A DNA stretch of 64,000 nucleotides from Christensenella massiliensis. Lineage in GTDB: Bacteria > Bacillota > Clostridia > Christensenellales > Christensenellaceae. Position numbers and translations under genes: made by a program. How positions within the stretch are numbered: the first letter of the stretch is position 1; every line of letters begins with the position of its first letter. The stretch is taken from the NCBI GenBank assembly GCA_900155415.1, contig LT700187.1:310001-374000 (forward strand). The letters run 5' to 3'. The notes beneath the pieces were generated by a model. It made no database searches. It was not told where the DNA came from and saw only the letters and a program-made list of their open reading frames with translations. Positions 20,223 through 27,893 of the stretch are shown here, one piece after another.

Positions 20223-20876
20223 CTAACATTCCAGCCTGTATCCTACCTTATATACGGCAACGATCATTTTTTCCCATCCCAGCTTTTTACGCAGGCGCTG
20301 CACATGCAGATCTACCGTCCGCGTATCTCCGAGATAATCGCTTTGCCATACCCGCTCGAATATCGTTTCGCGGAACAATGCGATATTTTTATTCCGGATA
20401 AAAAGAAGCAGCAATTCGTATTCCTTCATCGTAAGGTCGATTTGCTTTCCATTTTTCTTTACGCTCCGCGACTGCGTATCGACCTCTACGTCTCCTATGG
20501 ACAGCTTGCTCTCCCCTTTATGATACCGGCGCAGTACAGCCTCTACACGCGCCAAAAGCTCGACGATCTCAAAAGGCTTTACGATGTAGTCGTCCGCGCC
20601 GAGATGCAGCCCTTTTACCCGATCGGCCACATCGTTTTTCGCCGTGATAAAAATAACGGGCGTTTCTGTCGGCGCGATGTATTCCATCAATTCATAGCCG
20701 TTGACTTTCGGCAGCATGACGTCGAGCAATATAAGGTCATAACGGTTCTGCTCGATCATATCCGCCGCCTGCATTCCGTCATTCGCCACATTGCAGCAAT
20801 AGCCGCCTTCCGTTAGATTCACACGAATCAGATTGGAAATCGGAAGTTCGTCTTCCACGATCAAAATATTTACCAT
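20223..20876 (-). CDS. OmpR/PhoB-family response regulator
   Basis: A 217-residue DNA-binding regulator. The receiver domain has the acidic pocket (VEDE) and phospho-acceptor Asp52 (LILLDVMLPK), with a conserved Thr (FITAK) and Lys (DDYIVKPF). The C-terminal winged helix ends VYKVGYRLE. The open frame reaches 20948, but homologues begin at the MVNILIVEDE methionine (20876). Three TGTATC boxes in an 11-bp register lie 90-128 bases upstream and may be its own binding site. Confidence 0.94.
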   Translation of the reverse strand: MVNILIVEDELPISNLIRVNLTEGGYCCNVANDGMQAADMIEQNRYDLILLDVMLPKVNGYELMEYIAPTETPVIFITAKNDVADRVKGLHLGADDYIVKPFEIVELLARVEAVLRRYHKGESKLSIGDVEVDTQSRSVKKNGKQIDLTMKEYELLLLFIRNKNIALFRETIFERVWQSDYLGDTRTVDLHVQRLRKKLGWEKMIVAVYKVGYRLEC

Positions 20877-20965
20877 AACCCCTGCAAACTCCAACAATCT
20901 ATACGGTACGGCAAAGGCCCGGTCACCGTTGAAATGCACAGCAAACAAGCTTCTGCCGTCTTATT

Positions 20966-21004
20966 TGTATCTATTATTACTCCATATTGTATCATATTTG
21001 TATC
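20966..21004. promoter_or_regulatory. Candidate response-regulator binding site: TGTATC direct repeats
   Basis: TGTATC occurs at 20966-20971, 20988-20993 and 20999-21004, spacings of 22 and 11 bases, which puts all boxes on one face of the helix. OmpR-family regulators bind direct repeats with an 11-bp period. The site lies upstream of the two-component operon, suggesting autoregulation. Confidence 0.55.
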
Positions 21005-21243
21005 AACGCCGCCTGTTTTCTTTCAAAAACTGCTCTATGCCGCCGTTCGCCGCGTTTCGGGCTTATGAAAAAAAAGCTGCTAAAACAAACTTTCAAATTT
21101 AGCGCACTCCTTTTCGCCGTTATCGCTTCGCATTCCCATAAATCTGGCATCAGCGTTATTTCAGGCTTAAAAATCAATGTTTTCCGCAAATTCATTCATC
21201 GGAAGCGCAGAGAGATCAGGTGTGTGCAATGTTCTATAAACTG

Positions 21244-21276
21244 ACAAACGCCGGTCTTCAAGGGACCGGCGTTTGT
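21244..21276 (-). terminator. Terminator of the large surface-protein gene
   Basis: A 13-bp perfect stem (21244-21256 with 21264-21276) 20 bases past the stop at 21298. The T tract on the minus strand is weak. Confidence 0.65.
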
Positions 21277-21297
21277 GATACATATTTTTGCTGACCG

Positions 21298-24200
21298 TTA
21301 TTCTTCAGTGCGCCGCCGCTTGCCGCCAACAGCTAAAAGCAATACGCCTGCCCCCGCAAGCAGGGCAAACGGCATAAGAGGCCTGCCATCATCTGTTTTC
21401 GGCGTTTTGGTTTCATCTGCGGAGCTGTTTCCCCCAGTGGTATCTGCACCGCCGTTTTCATTTGCGGGGAACGGTACTTCTTTTGTTTCCCGACAGCCGC
21501 ATACCGTGCAGGTCCTTTCCTGCCTTCCGGCCACGACCGCCCACTCTCCGAACGCATGCGGCGCCTCATCGAATATTTCTCCGCAGGCCGTACATTCGTG
21601 CCAATGCCGCTCCGCATCTGTGTTCCATTCCCTGTATGTATGCCCTACGGCTTCCAAAACGATTTCTTCCGCCCGTGTGCCGCAGTATATGCAGTCCGCA
21701 TGACCGCTGCCCGGCGTGGTACAGCCGGGCGTTTTATCTATGACCGACTCCCCCGGTGTATGCTTTGCGTTTACCGTTACAGTAAGCTCCGTTTGATTGC
21801 CCGCTTCATCGGAGACCACGACCGTATGCCGCCCCGGTCCTAATAGATAGGCGTCCTCTTCCGGCAATGAAACCGGTTCTCCGTCGACAAAGACTCCGGC
21901 GATATGCTCATCTTCCGCAGCAAATGCCGCCTCCATGCAATAGACCGCTCCGTCTTCGAGCCCCTTGACCACCGGTGCTGTCGTATCGATCAGGAGAGTT
22001 GCCGTATTTTTTGCAACGGCGTCTTTGGTTTCATCCTCCCGCACGGATTCCAGATAATAGGTGAACGTCCCGCTGTCCTGTTCAGTCAGCAAAAGCGGCT
22101 GTCTGCTCCACGTTTTTCCGTCGAGACTGATCAGATGTCCTTCCGGCGGAGCAACTGTTACCTCAGACTGGTACCAACCGTTCTTTCCATCCGGTATTTC
22201 GGGAGAAAATACAGCCTTTGCCTCATAACGTACAACTTCGAATTCCGGCGCTTCCTCTGCGAGGACAAGCCTATAATTTTCATCGTTCGCTGCAAGTGTT
22301 CCGATCGTGTAGGCATAGCTCCCCGGCTGCTCGCCCTGCGTCCGTGAGAGCGCCCCTGAAATGGTTATCTCTTCGGACAGCCCTTGTACCGTATAACGAT
22401 AGGCAGGATCTTCCTGCCCGGTATATTTCCACTGGCCCGCATCCGGTACGGCTATCGCTGCTGCCGGTTCTACCGTGAAAGTGACCGGTACCGCGGCCGA
22501 CGCCGTATCTCCATTTTCCGTTTTGCAGGCGGTCACCTCCAGATAATAGTAGTATTCTCCGACAGAAAATCCGGATGGAAGCTTATATTCCTTTTCTACC
22601 GCGCCGGATATTGGTTCTCCTCCTGTTGTTTGGCCCTTTTTTTCCGCCTGATACCATTGGCAGGAATAGGTGTGCCCCGCCTCCTCCTGAACGTCTGCCG
22701 AAAAAGCCGCTTCGCTATATCCATACGGTACGCTGATATCCTGTACTGTAACCTCCGGTGTTTCCGCCGGAGCAGAGGTCTGTACATAAAAGATATAGGC
22801 GACGGCTTCCGTTGCATCAGGGTCTGCCGTTCCAATCGCCGTATGCCTTGATTTATAGAACAGCCTGTCGGCTTTACCCGGCTGGCTGTAATATCCGTAA
22901 ATTTCAATCAGGTAATAGCCGTCTCCGTAATCTTCCCCGGAATATTCCCCCGCATGTGTGCGTTCATGTTCCGGTCCATTAATTGGGATCGTAGGAGTGC
23001 CGCAGGAGGGGAAGCCGGGAAACCCAAAGCCATCCTCTTCCATACGCGGCCCCTCGCTTCCGCCTTTCCATACGTCTGTCCACTCGTATTTGAAATAAAC
23101 GGAACCGCCGTTTTCGTCTTTTTGCTCCAAAAGCGGATGCGTTACCTGTACGCCGACCTGATGCTCCTGATCGTTCGACACATTGACGTCAAAGCTCGTA
23201 TCCGAAAAATCCTGTACCACTCCGTCTATGACCGGGACGACCTTTGGCTTTTCCAGCACAAAGCTCTGCGTTATGACCAGCAAATCGCCTGAGGGCCGCA
23301 GCACCGTATCTGCCGTCATGATTTCCCCGTCATATTCCCAGCCGCCCGTATAGCCCACAGGCGCGCCGGCAGACGGCGCTTCCGGAAGCGCATAATCGGA
23401 ATCTGTTTCCCAGTCCCCCAATGTATTTTTCACAACATTGGCAGGCTGACCATATAATTTTTGTTCCGTGCGCACTGCGGGTTCTCCATATTGCAGCGTA
23501 AATTCATAGGTGCAGGCGTTTTCATAGGTACTGAATCCGCTGGGGACAAAAGTTCCGTGTGCGGCAGAATCGCGGAACACGATGATACGGCCGTCGAGCG
23601 CATAGGACGCACTGCTGTTCGCTTCTGAAACGAACGCTCTGCCATTGTAGGCAGATGCATCAGCCGCCTGCACATGGATCGTTGTTACCGCGTCTGTTTT
23701 AAAGGCCTCTTCTCCGACATATTCGACGCTTTCCGGCAATACAACCGACGTATTGACCGACGATGAGAAGCATGCCTTGAAGCTTTGCCTCCCGATTATT
23801 TTCAGGGAAGCCGGCAGTTCAAACACCGCGCCGGGATCGCCGCCCGTCACTTTGATATAGAGAAGTCCGCTGCAACCGTTGAATACGCTGCCTGAGTCTG
23901 TCGTTCCCAGCGTTTCCAATCCAGACGGGAGCGTTATTCCTGTGAGCCCCGTACAACCGTTAAACGCAGACTTCTCCAGCGTCTTTAGCGACTCGGGAAG
24001 AACAAGCTCACCGCTTAAATAGGTATTATACATAAACGCCTGTGACCGAATGGCTTTTAAGCTTGCCGCTTCTGAAAAATCGACCGAAACAATATGATAG
24101 GCGCTCGTTCCCCGCAATGCATTCGAAGCGATCTCCGTTACGCCCGACGGAATTTTTACGCGCAGGTTCGGCGTTTCTACGTTAGGATATTCGCTTTTAA

Positions 24201-24585
24201 GCCACGTCTCGTCGATCCCTTTCAGGCTCCCTCCGCTGATCGTGAGCCCTTCTATGGGCACGTCGATCACCTCTTCCGCAGACACGGCATCGGTTCTCTC
24301 TATCTCCAGCGAGGCCACAGCAAGCACGGCTGTTTCCTTCTCTGCGCCCGGCAGCCTATTTTTCTCCCCGGCTGTCTCTTCCATATTTTCCGCGACTGTC
24401 TCCTCTGTATTTCCCTCGTCCGTCTCTTCCGGCTGTGCAGGCGTTTTATTTTCCGCCGCCGTATCTCCGGCATCTGCTGCAGCATGGCTTCCGTTTATAT
24501 CTTCCGCCAGTGCCACGCCTCCGAAAAGTGTCACCGCCATTGCGACACAAACAATGAACGCAACCATTCTTTTCTTTTTTCCCAT
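21298..24585 (-). CDS. Cell-wall-anchored BspA-like leucine-rich repeat protein
   Basis: A 1,095-residue surface protein. It has a signal peptide ending near ALAEDI, then a Glu/Thr/Pro-rich low-complexity stretch. BspA-type leucine-rich repeats follow (PESLKTLEKSAFNGCTGLTG, ITLPSGLETLG). Several beta-sandwich, MBG-like or Ig-like segments come next, then a Cys-pair region near the C-terminus (CIYCG, CTACG, CTVCG). It ends with a sortase-type signal: TPKTDDG, a hydrophobic segment, then KRRRTEE; the motif is a variant of LPXTG. Such proteins bind host or matrix ligands. The start is the ATG at 24585 with AAAGGAAG upstream. The leader carries a tetranucleotide repeat ORF and a terminator, so expression is probably switchable. 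Confidence 0.9.
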   Translation of the reverse strand: MGKKKRMVAFIVCVAMAVTLFGGVALAEDINGSHAAADAGDTAAENKTPAQPEETDEGNTEETVAENMEETAGEKNRLPGAEKETAVLAVASLEIERTDAVSAEEVIDVPIEGLTISGGSLKGIDETWLKSEYPNVETPNLRVKIPSGVTEIASNALRGTSAYHIVSVDFSEAASLKAIRSQAFMYNTYLSGELVLPESLKTLEKSAFNGCTGLTGITLPSGLETLGTTDSGSVFNGCSGLLYIKVTGGDPGAVFELPASLKIIGRQSFKACFSSSVNTSVVLPESVEYVGEEAFKTDAVTTIHVQAADASAYNGRAFVSEANSSASYALDGRIIVFRDSAAHGTFVPSGFSTYENACTYEFTLQYGEPAVRTEQKLYGQPANVVKNTLGDWETDSDYALPEAPSAGAPVGYTGGWEYDGEIMTADTVLRPSGDLLVITQSFVLEKPKVVPVIDGVVQDFSDTSFDVNVSNDQEHQVGVQVTHPLLEQKDENGGSVYFKYEWTDVWKGGSEGPRMEEDGFGFPGFPSCGTPTIPINGPEHERTHAGEYSGEDYGDGYYLIEIYGYYSQPGKADRLFYKSRHTAIGTADPDATEAVAYIFYVQTSAPAETPEVTVQDISVPYGYSEAAFSADVQEEAGHTYSCQWYQAEKKGQTTGGEPISGAVEKEYKLPSGFSVGEYYYYLEVTACKTENGDTASAAVPVTFTVEPAAAIAVPDAGQWKYTGQEDPAYRYTVQGLSEEITISGALSRTQGEQPGSYAYTIGTLAANDENYRLVLAEEAPEFEVVRYEAKAVFSPEIPDGKNGWYQSEVTVAPPEGHLISLDGKTWSRQPLLLTEQDSGTFTYYLESVREDETKDAVAKNTATLLIDTTAPVVKGLEDGAVYCMEAAFAAEDEHIAGVFVDGEPVSLPEEDAYLLGPGRHTVVVSDEAGNQTELTVTVNAKHTPGESVIDKTPGCTTPGSGHADCIYCGTRAEEIVLEAVGHTYREWNTDAERHWHECTACGEIFDEAPHAFGEWAVVAGRQERTCTVCGCRETKEVPFPANENGGADTTGGNSSADETKTPKTDDGRPLMPFALLAGAGVLLLAVGGKRRRTEE

Positions 24586-24652
24586 CGTTTCTTCCTTTCC
24601 CACCTGTTTGGTTTGACAGGTCTTATTCTTTTCAGTTGATTCCCTGAAATAT

Positions 24653-24689
24653 AAAAAGGCCCTGTTTATACCACCGGCATAAACAGGGC

Positions 24690-24690
<1 letters not shown>
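24653..24690 (-). terminator. Terminator inside the leader of the surface-protein gene (candidate attenuator)
   Basis: A 12-bp perfect stem (24658-24669 with 24679-24690), nine-base loop, then TTTTTAT on the minus strand. It lies about 70 bases before the surface-protein ATG, and no other gene ends here, so it should act on that gene's own transcript. The stop codon of the repeat-bearing leader ORF (24692-24690) touches its first stem base. Confidence 0.75.
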
Positions 24691-24887
<197 letters not shown>

Positions 24888-25252
24888 ACGTTCCTGTCCT
24901 CTCTATCTCTCAATATCTACAAACAGCAAAGAGGTTAGCCCCGCTGTATTATTTTATGCTCTTTGTACTGTATGGCCTATCGAGTAATATTTTGTTCTAA
25001 TATAATAGCAAATAAAAACAGTATAATGATGCATTTTCGAAAAAATGACGATCAGCGGATAATTCTCCTGTTTCGCGGTTTCAATTATAAAAAACAAGCA
25101 TAAAATAGTTCCGCTTTTGATTCAGTACATATTCCTCATTACGCTTTTCCTCCAACCATCATACTGTTTTTTCGGCGCTTTCTTTCTGCATTTGCCTATC
25201 CTGATTTTTTCTGAGCATGATCCTGCGGTTCTAAAGTATATAAATTTGACCA

Positions 25253-25279
25253 TAAAAAAATACGCCTATAAAGGCGTAT
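25253..25279 (-). terminator. Intrinsic terminator
   Basis: An 8-bp stem (25260-25267 with 25272-25279) with a four-base loop, followed by seven T on the minus strand. It is a second stop for transcripts from the zinc-ribbon cluster. Confidence 0.65.
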
Positions 25280-25449
25280 AACAGGTCATATAAGAGAGCG
25301 GTCACGAAACTATACCTTTTAACTCATCTTTATGTTTATTATATCTGCTGCTCTTATCTTCCGCAACTTCTTTTTTATTTTTTGACAATTTCCCGGTGTT
25401 CCATCCTGCCTTTTTGATGCGTCAGGCAAGTGCATCTTTGTTTTTTACG

Positions 25450-25482
25450 GTAAATAAAAAGCAGACACATTTTGTGCCTGCC
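25450..25482 (-). terminator. Intrinsic terminator after the zinc-ribbon cluster
   Basis: A nine-base-pair stem with one wobble pair around 25460-25481, followed by TTTTTATTT on the minus strand, 14 bases past the stop at 25496. Confidence 0.7.
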
Positions 25483-25495
25483 CGCAGCAATCCGT

Positions 25496-25777
25496 TCAAT
25501 CTGCGCCTGTTTCATGTTTCTCGTCTAAACAGGAAGCCATCATTTTCTCTATCTGCTCTTTTACTTCTTGAAGCCTGCCCATAAGCTCCGGCCGGGAAAG
25601 AGGGGATGGATTTTTAGTATCAATATCGTTGGTCATGCGAAGATGCAGCCAACCAAGCGCCTGCCATGCTTCTTTCACATCACTGCGCAGCATTTCGAAT
25701 TTTTCCCGTGTGAGGTATTCGTCTTTGCTGTAGGAAATGACGTTCGTCCACTGCTTTTTCGCTTTCATAGCAATCAC
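25496..25777 (-). CDS. Small protein of unknown function, third gene of the zinc-ribbon cluster
   Basis: A 93-residue soluble, charged, mostly helical protein with no recognised motif. The best start is GTG at 25777: GGAG lies seven bases upstream and the codon overlaps the previous gene's TGA (GTGA), a sign of coupled translation. The first in-frame ATG (25768) is badly spaced. Its role is probably tied to the zinc-ribbon and coiled-coil proteins made from the same transcript. Confidence 0.65.
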   Translation of the reverse strand: MIAMKAKKQWTNVISYSKDEYLTREKFEMLRSDVKEAWQALGWLHLRMTNDIDTKNPSPLSRPELMGRLQEVKEQIEKMMASCLDEKHETGAD

Positions 25778-26208
25778 TGTTTTGCTCCGCAGTTCGGGCA
25801 ATAGTTATCCCCTACGTAATGCTTTAGGCCGCAATTCTTACATTCCTTCGTCGATTGTGCGGCATTGATGGCAACTTCGATCTGCTGCAGTTCCGTATAG
25901 AGCTCTTTGATCCGTTTCGCCATTTCACCCATTTCGCCCCGCAGGCGTCCTTTCGCATACGCCATTTCGCCGAGCTCTTTATAAGACTCCTCAAGCTCGC
26001 GCTGCTTCTGAGATTTTTGTGCATTGAGCTTTGCCGTCTCCATCAGCTCTCTTGACTTGTTTGCTACCGTATTTCCAAACGCCATGATCCCTTCCTTGGC
26101 CTTTGCTGCTGCTGTTTTAGCCGCTTCTCCAACTGCCTGCCCGGCATCCATTGCCTTTTTCTGCGCGGCTTTTGCCGTTTTTTCTACCTGTTCCTTATTG
26201 ACTGTCAT
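25774..26208 (-). CDS. Alanine/lysine-rich coiled-coil protein with C-terminal zinc ribbon
   Basis: A 144-residue protein. Residues of about 5-115 are rich in Ala, Lys and Glu and predicted helical or coiled-coil. The C-terminus has CKNCGLKHYVGDNYCPNCG, two CxxC pairs forming a zinc ribbon. No signal peptide is present. It lies one base after the 108-residue coiled-coil gene and overlaps the next gene. No known function is recognised; a scaffold or nucleic-acid-associated role is only a guess. Confidence 0.8.
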   Translation of the reverse strand: MTVNKEQVEKTAKAAQKKAMDAGQAVGEAAKTAAAKAKEGIMAFGNTVANKSRELMETAKLNAQKSQKQRELEESYKELGEMAYAKGRLRGEMGEMAKRIKELYTELQQIEVAINAAQSTKECKNCGLKHYVGDNYCPNCGAKQ

Positions 26209-26209
26209 A

Positions 26210-26536
26210 TCATTTCTCCCGTTGTTTCTGTTCCTTTAGTTCGACCGATACCGCAAGCGACGCTGCCTCTGCAGCCTCTTCTGCAGCTTCTGCTACCTTT
26301 GCCGTAAGATGCGCCGCTTCCTTTGCGGCCGCGTCTACCTGCTCTCTGCTGACCGTACCGTTTTCCGCATAGAGCCGCAGCTGCTCCGTGGCTTTCCGCG
26401 CTATTACGATCGCCTCCCGGCAGCCCTCATATGCCTGTTCTACTGCACTTTGAGCTGCTTTTAAATAAAATTCCTTGCTTTTGATGCGGGCTTGCTCCAA
26501 AAAATCGCCGAGCCTCTGCTCTACGGAATCATCCAT
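26210..26536 (-). CDS. Alanine-rich coiled-coil protein
   Basis: A 108-residue protein rich in Ala and Glu (VEQAYEGCREAIVIARKATE, then an Ala/Glu-rich run near residues 75-100), with an amphipathic-helix pattern and no membrane segment. A GGGGGAT site precedes the ATG. It is the first gene of the three-gene cluster and resembles the helical part of its neighbour, so the two may associate. Function unknown. Confidence 0.7.
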   Translation of the reverse strand: MDDSVEQRLGDFLEQARIKSKEFYLKAAQSAVEQAYEGCREAIVIARKATEQLRLYAENGTVSREQVDAAAKEAAHLTAKVAEAAEEAAEAASLAVSVELKEQKQREK

Positions 26537-26623
26537 GTCACAAAATCCCCCTGCTTCAGTCTAATTTATTATACACCAAACGTGTATCTTTCAAACCGGA
26601 ACCTTCTGCTCCCGTTATTCCCC

Positions 26624-26662
26624 GCACAAAAAAAGCACAGCCACAGCTGCGCTTTTTTGTGC
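26624..26662 (-). terminator. Terminator after rplL
   Basis: Inverted repeat with T/A-rich arms (GCACAAAAAAAGC with GCTTTTTTGTGC) in the gap between rplL and the coiled-coil gene, 17 bases past the rplL stop. Confidence 0.7.
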
Positions 26663-26678
26663 GTTATTTGCAGAAAGC

Positions 26679-27053
26679 TTATTTCATTTCTACATCTGCG
26701 CCAACTTCCTTGAGGGAAGCGACCAATTTTTCCGCATCTTCTTTTCCAAGAGCTTCCTTGATCGTGGAAGGAGCGGAATCTACCATCTCTTTTGCTTCCT
26801 TGAGGCCGAGGCCCGTAGCTTCGCGTACGACCTTGATGACTTTGATTTTCTCTGCGCCCGCAGCTTTCAGAACCACGTCGAATTCGGTCTTTTCTTCCGC
26901 AGCAGCGCCGGCATCGCCAGCAGCCGGAGCAGCAGCGACCGCTACCGGAGCAGCAGCGCTTACGCCAAACGTCTCTTCAATTTCCTTTACCAGTTCTGCC
27001 AGATCCAGAACATTCATTTCTTTGATCGCATCAAGAATCTGCTTGTTATCCAT
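26679..27053 (-). CDS. rplL: 50S ribosomal protein L7/L12
   Basis: A 124-residue stalk protein. The N-terminal dimerisation helix, the Ala/Pro/Gly hinge (about residues 35-52) and the C-terminal domain ending [13 protein letters not shown] are all typical. Four copies bind L10 to recruit translation factors. The gene follows rplJ in the usual order and is controlled by the L10 leader upstream. Confidence 0.98.
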   Translation of the reverse strand: MDNKQILDAIKEMNVLDLAELVKEIEETFGVSAAAPVAVAAAPAAGDAGAAAEEKTEFDVVLKAAGAEKIKVIKVVREATGLGLKEAKEMVDSAPSTIKEALGKEDAEKLVASLKEVGADVEMK

Positions 27054-27110
27054 AATTAATTATCCTCCAAAATTCAATAGATTTCATTTTTGTGCCAACG
27101 GCACAATACA

Positions 27111-27638
27111 TTATTGTTTCTGCTCCGCAACTGCCTTAAGCGCACAAGCGAGACCTCTCGGGATCGCCTGAAGTGCCAGAGCAAAGTTGGTGATCGGAGC
27201 GTTGAGGCTGCCCATCATCTTCGCGATGAGTTCTTCCTTCGACGGGAGCTTGGAAAGGCTTTCGATCTTTCCAGCATCCATCGCTTTTCCATCCAGTATT
27301 CCGCCTTTGATCTCTGTTTTGTTTACGTCCTTTACGAACTTGCACAGGATTTTTGCCGGAGCGACCGGATCTTCGAACCCGAATGCAACAGCCGTCGGGC
27401 CTTTGAAGTAATCTTCCACGCCCTCGATGTTCAACTCTTCCGCAGCGCGTTTGAGCATATTGTTTTTGATGACCTTATACTCTACGCCCGCTTCGCGGAA
27501 TTTGCTCCGCAAATCGGACACTTCCGCCACCGTAAGGCCGCGATAGTCAAGCACGATCACGCTCTGCGCGCGCTTCATCTTATCTACCACGTCTGCAACT
27601 GCCGCCTGTTTTGCCTGTAATTTTGCTTCTTTCAACAT
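27111..27638 (-). CDS. rplJ: 50S ribosomal protein L10
   Basis: A 175-residue stalk base protein with the family segments SVIVLDYRGLTVAEVSDLR and VIKNNMLKRAAE. It binds 23S rRNA and L7/L12 and represses its own operon through the leader. The ATG at 27638 is preferred to the upstream GTG because GAGG lies five bases before it. The L1/L11 genes are not adjacent here. Confidence 0.97.
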   Translation of the reverse strand: MLKEAKLQAKQAAVADVVDKMKRAQSVIVLDYRGLTVAEVSDLRSKFREAGVEYKVIKNNMLKRAAEELNIEGVEDYFKGPTAVAFGFEDPVAPAKILCKFVKDVNKTEIKGGILDGKAMDAGKIESLSKLPSKEELIAKMMGSLNAPITNFALALQAIPRGLACALKAVAEQKQ

Positions 27639-27664
27639 TTTCACCTCGCTCACTGCGCAGGATT

Positions 27665-27800
27665 CAATAAAAATGCCCTTTCAAAGCCATGCAGACTTTA
27701 AAAGAGCAACCTTGTTCTTATAAAATCGGCCTCGTCAGGATTTCAGAGATTAAGCGTTACGCTCCTGAGTCTATGGCTTTTCGTGCATATTCATTTTACG
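27665..27800 (-). ncRNA. Ribosomal protein L10 leader
   Basis: Upstream of rplJ, the minus strand carries the signature order of Firmicute L10 leaders: AGACTCAGGAGC, a GCTTAATCTC segment and CCTGACGAGG, then a stem-loop (about 27690-27672) ending in GCATTTTTATT that could act as an attenuator. L10 (with L12) binding would favour termination. The boundaries are approximate. Confidence 0.75.
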
Positions 27801-27854
27801 CAAGCATTATCATACCATTCCGGCGCGCTATTGTCAAGCTTTACTCACTGAAAG

Positions 27855-27883
27855 CAGAAAAAACCGCCTAAGCGGTTTTTTCT
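27855..27883 (-). terminator. Terminator after the URO-D-family gene
   Basis: A 10-bp perfect stem (27858-27867 with 27872-27881), loop CTAA, with A and T runs at the two ends, 12 bases past the stop at 27894. Confidence 0.85.
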
Positions 27884-27893
27884 TATCCCTCGT

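Larger units (their letters stand above)
20877..21297. other. Intergenic region upstream of the two-component operon
   Basis: A 421-base gap containing the TGTATC boxes and the terminator of the surface-protein gene. A plus-strand frame starting near 21064 reads MKKKLLKQTFKFSALLFAVI, like a signal peptide, but it has no ribosome site and is not called. Confidence 0.5.
24888..25495. other. Gene-free, AT-rich upstream region of the surface-protein transcript
   Basis: About 600 bases with no supported gene. It should contain the promoter of the surface-protein transcript; several A/T-rich -10-like sequences occur on the minus strand around 24940-25030, but none has a matching -35. Two terminators (25253-25279 and 25450-25482) insulate it from the zinc-ribbon cluster. 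Confidence 0.6.

Noticed and set aside
21064-21244. Signal-peptide-like plus-strand frame starting MKKKLLKQTF
   Set aside because: No ribosome site and an uncharacteristic C-terminal part; probably chance.
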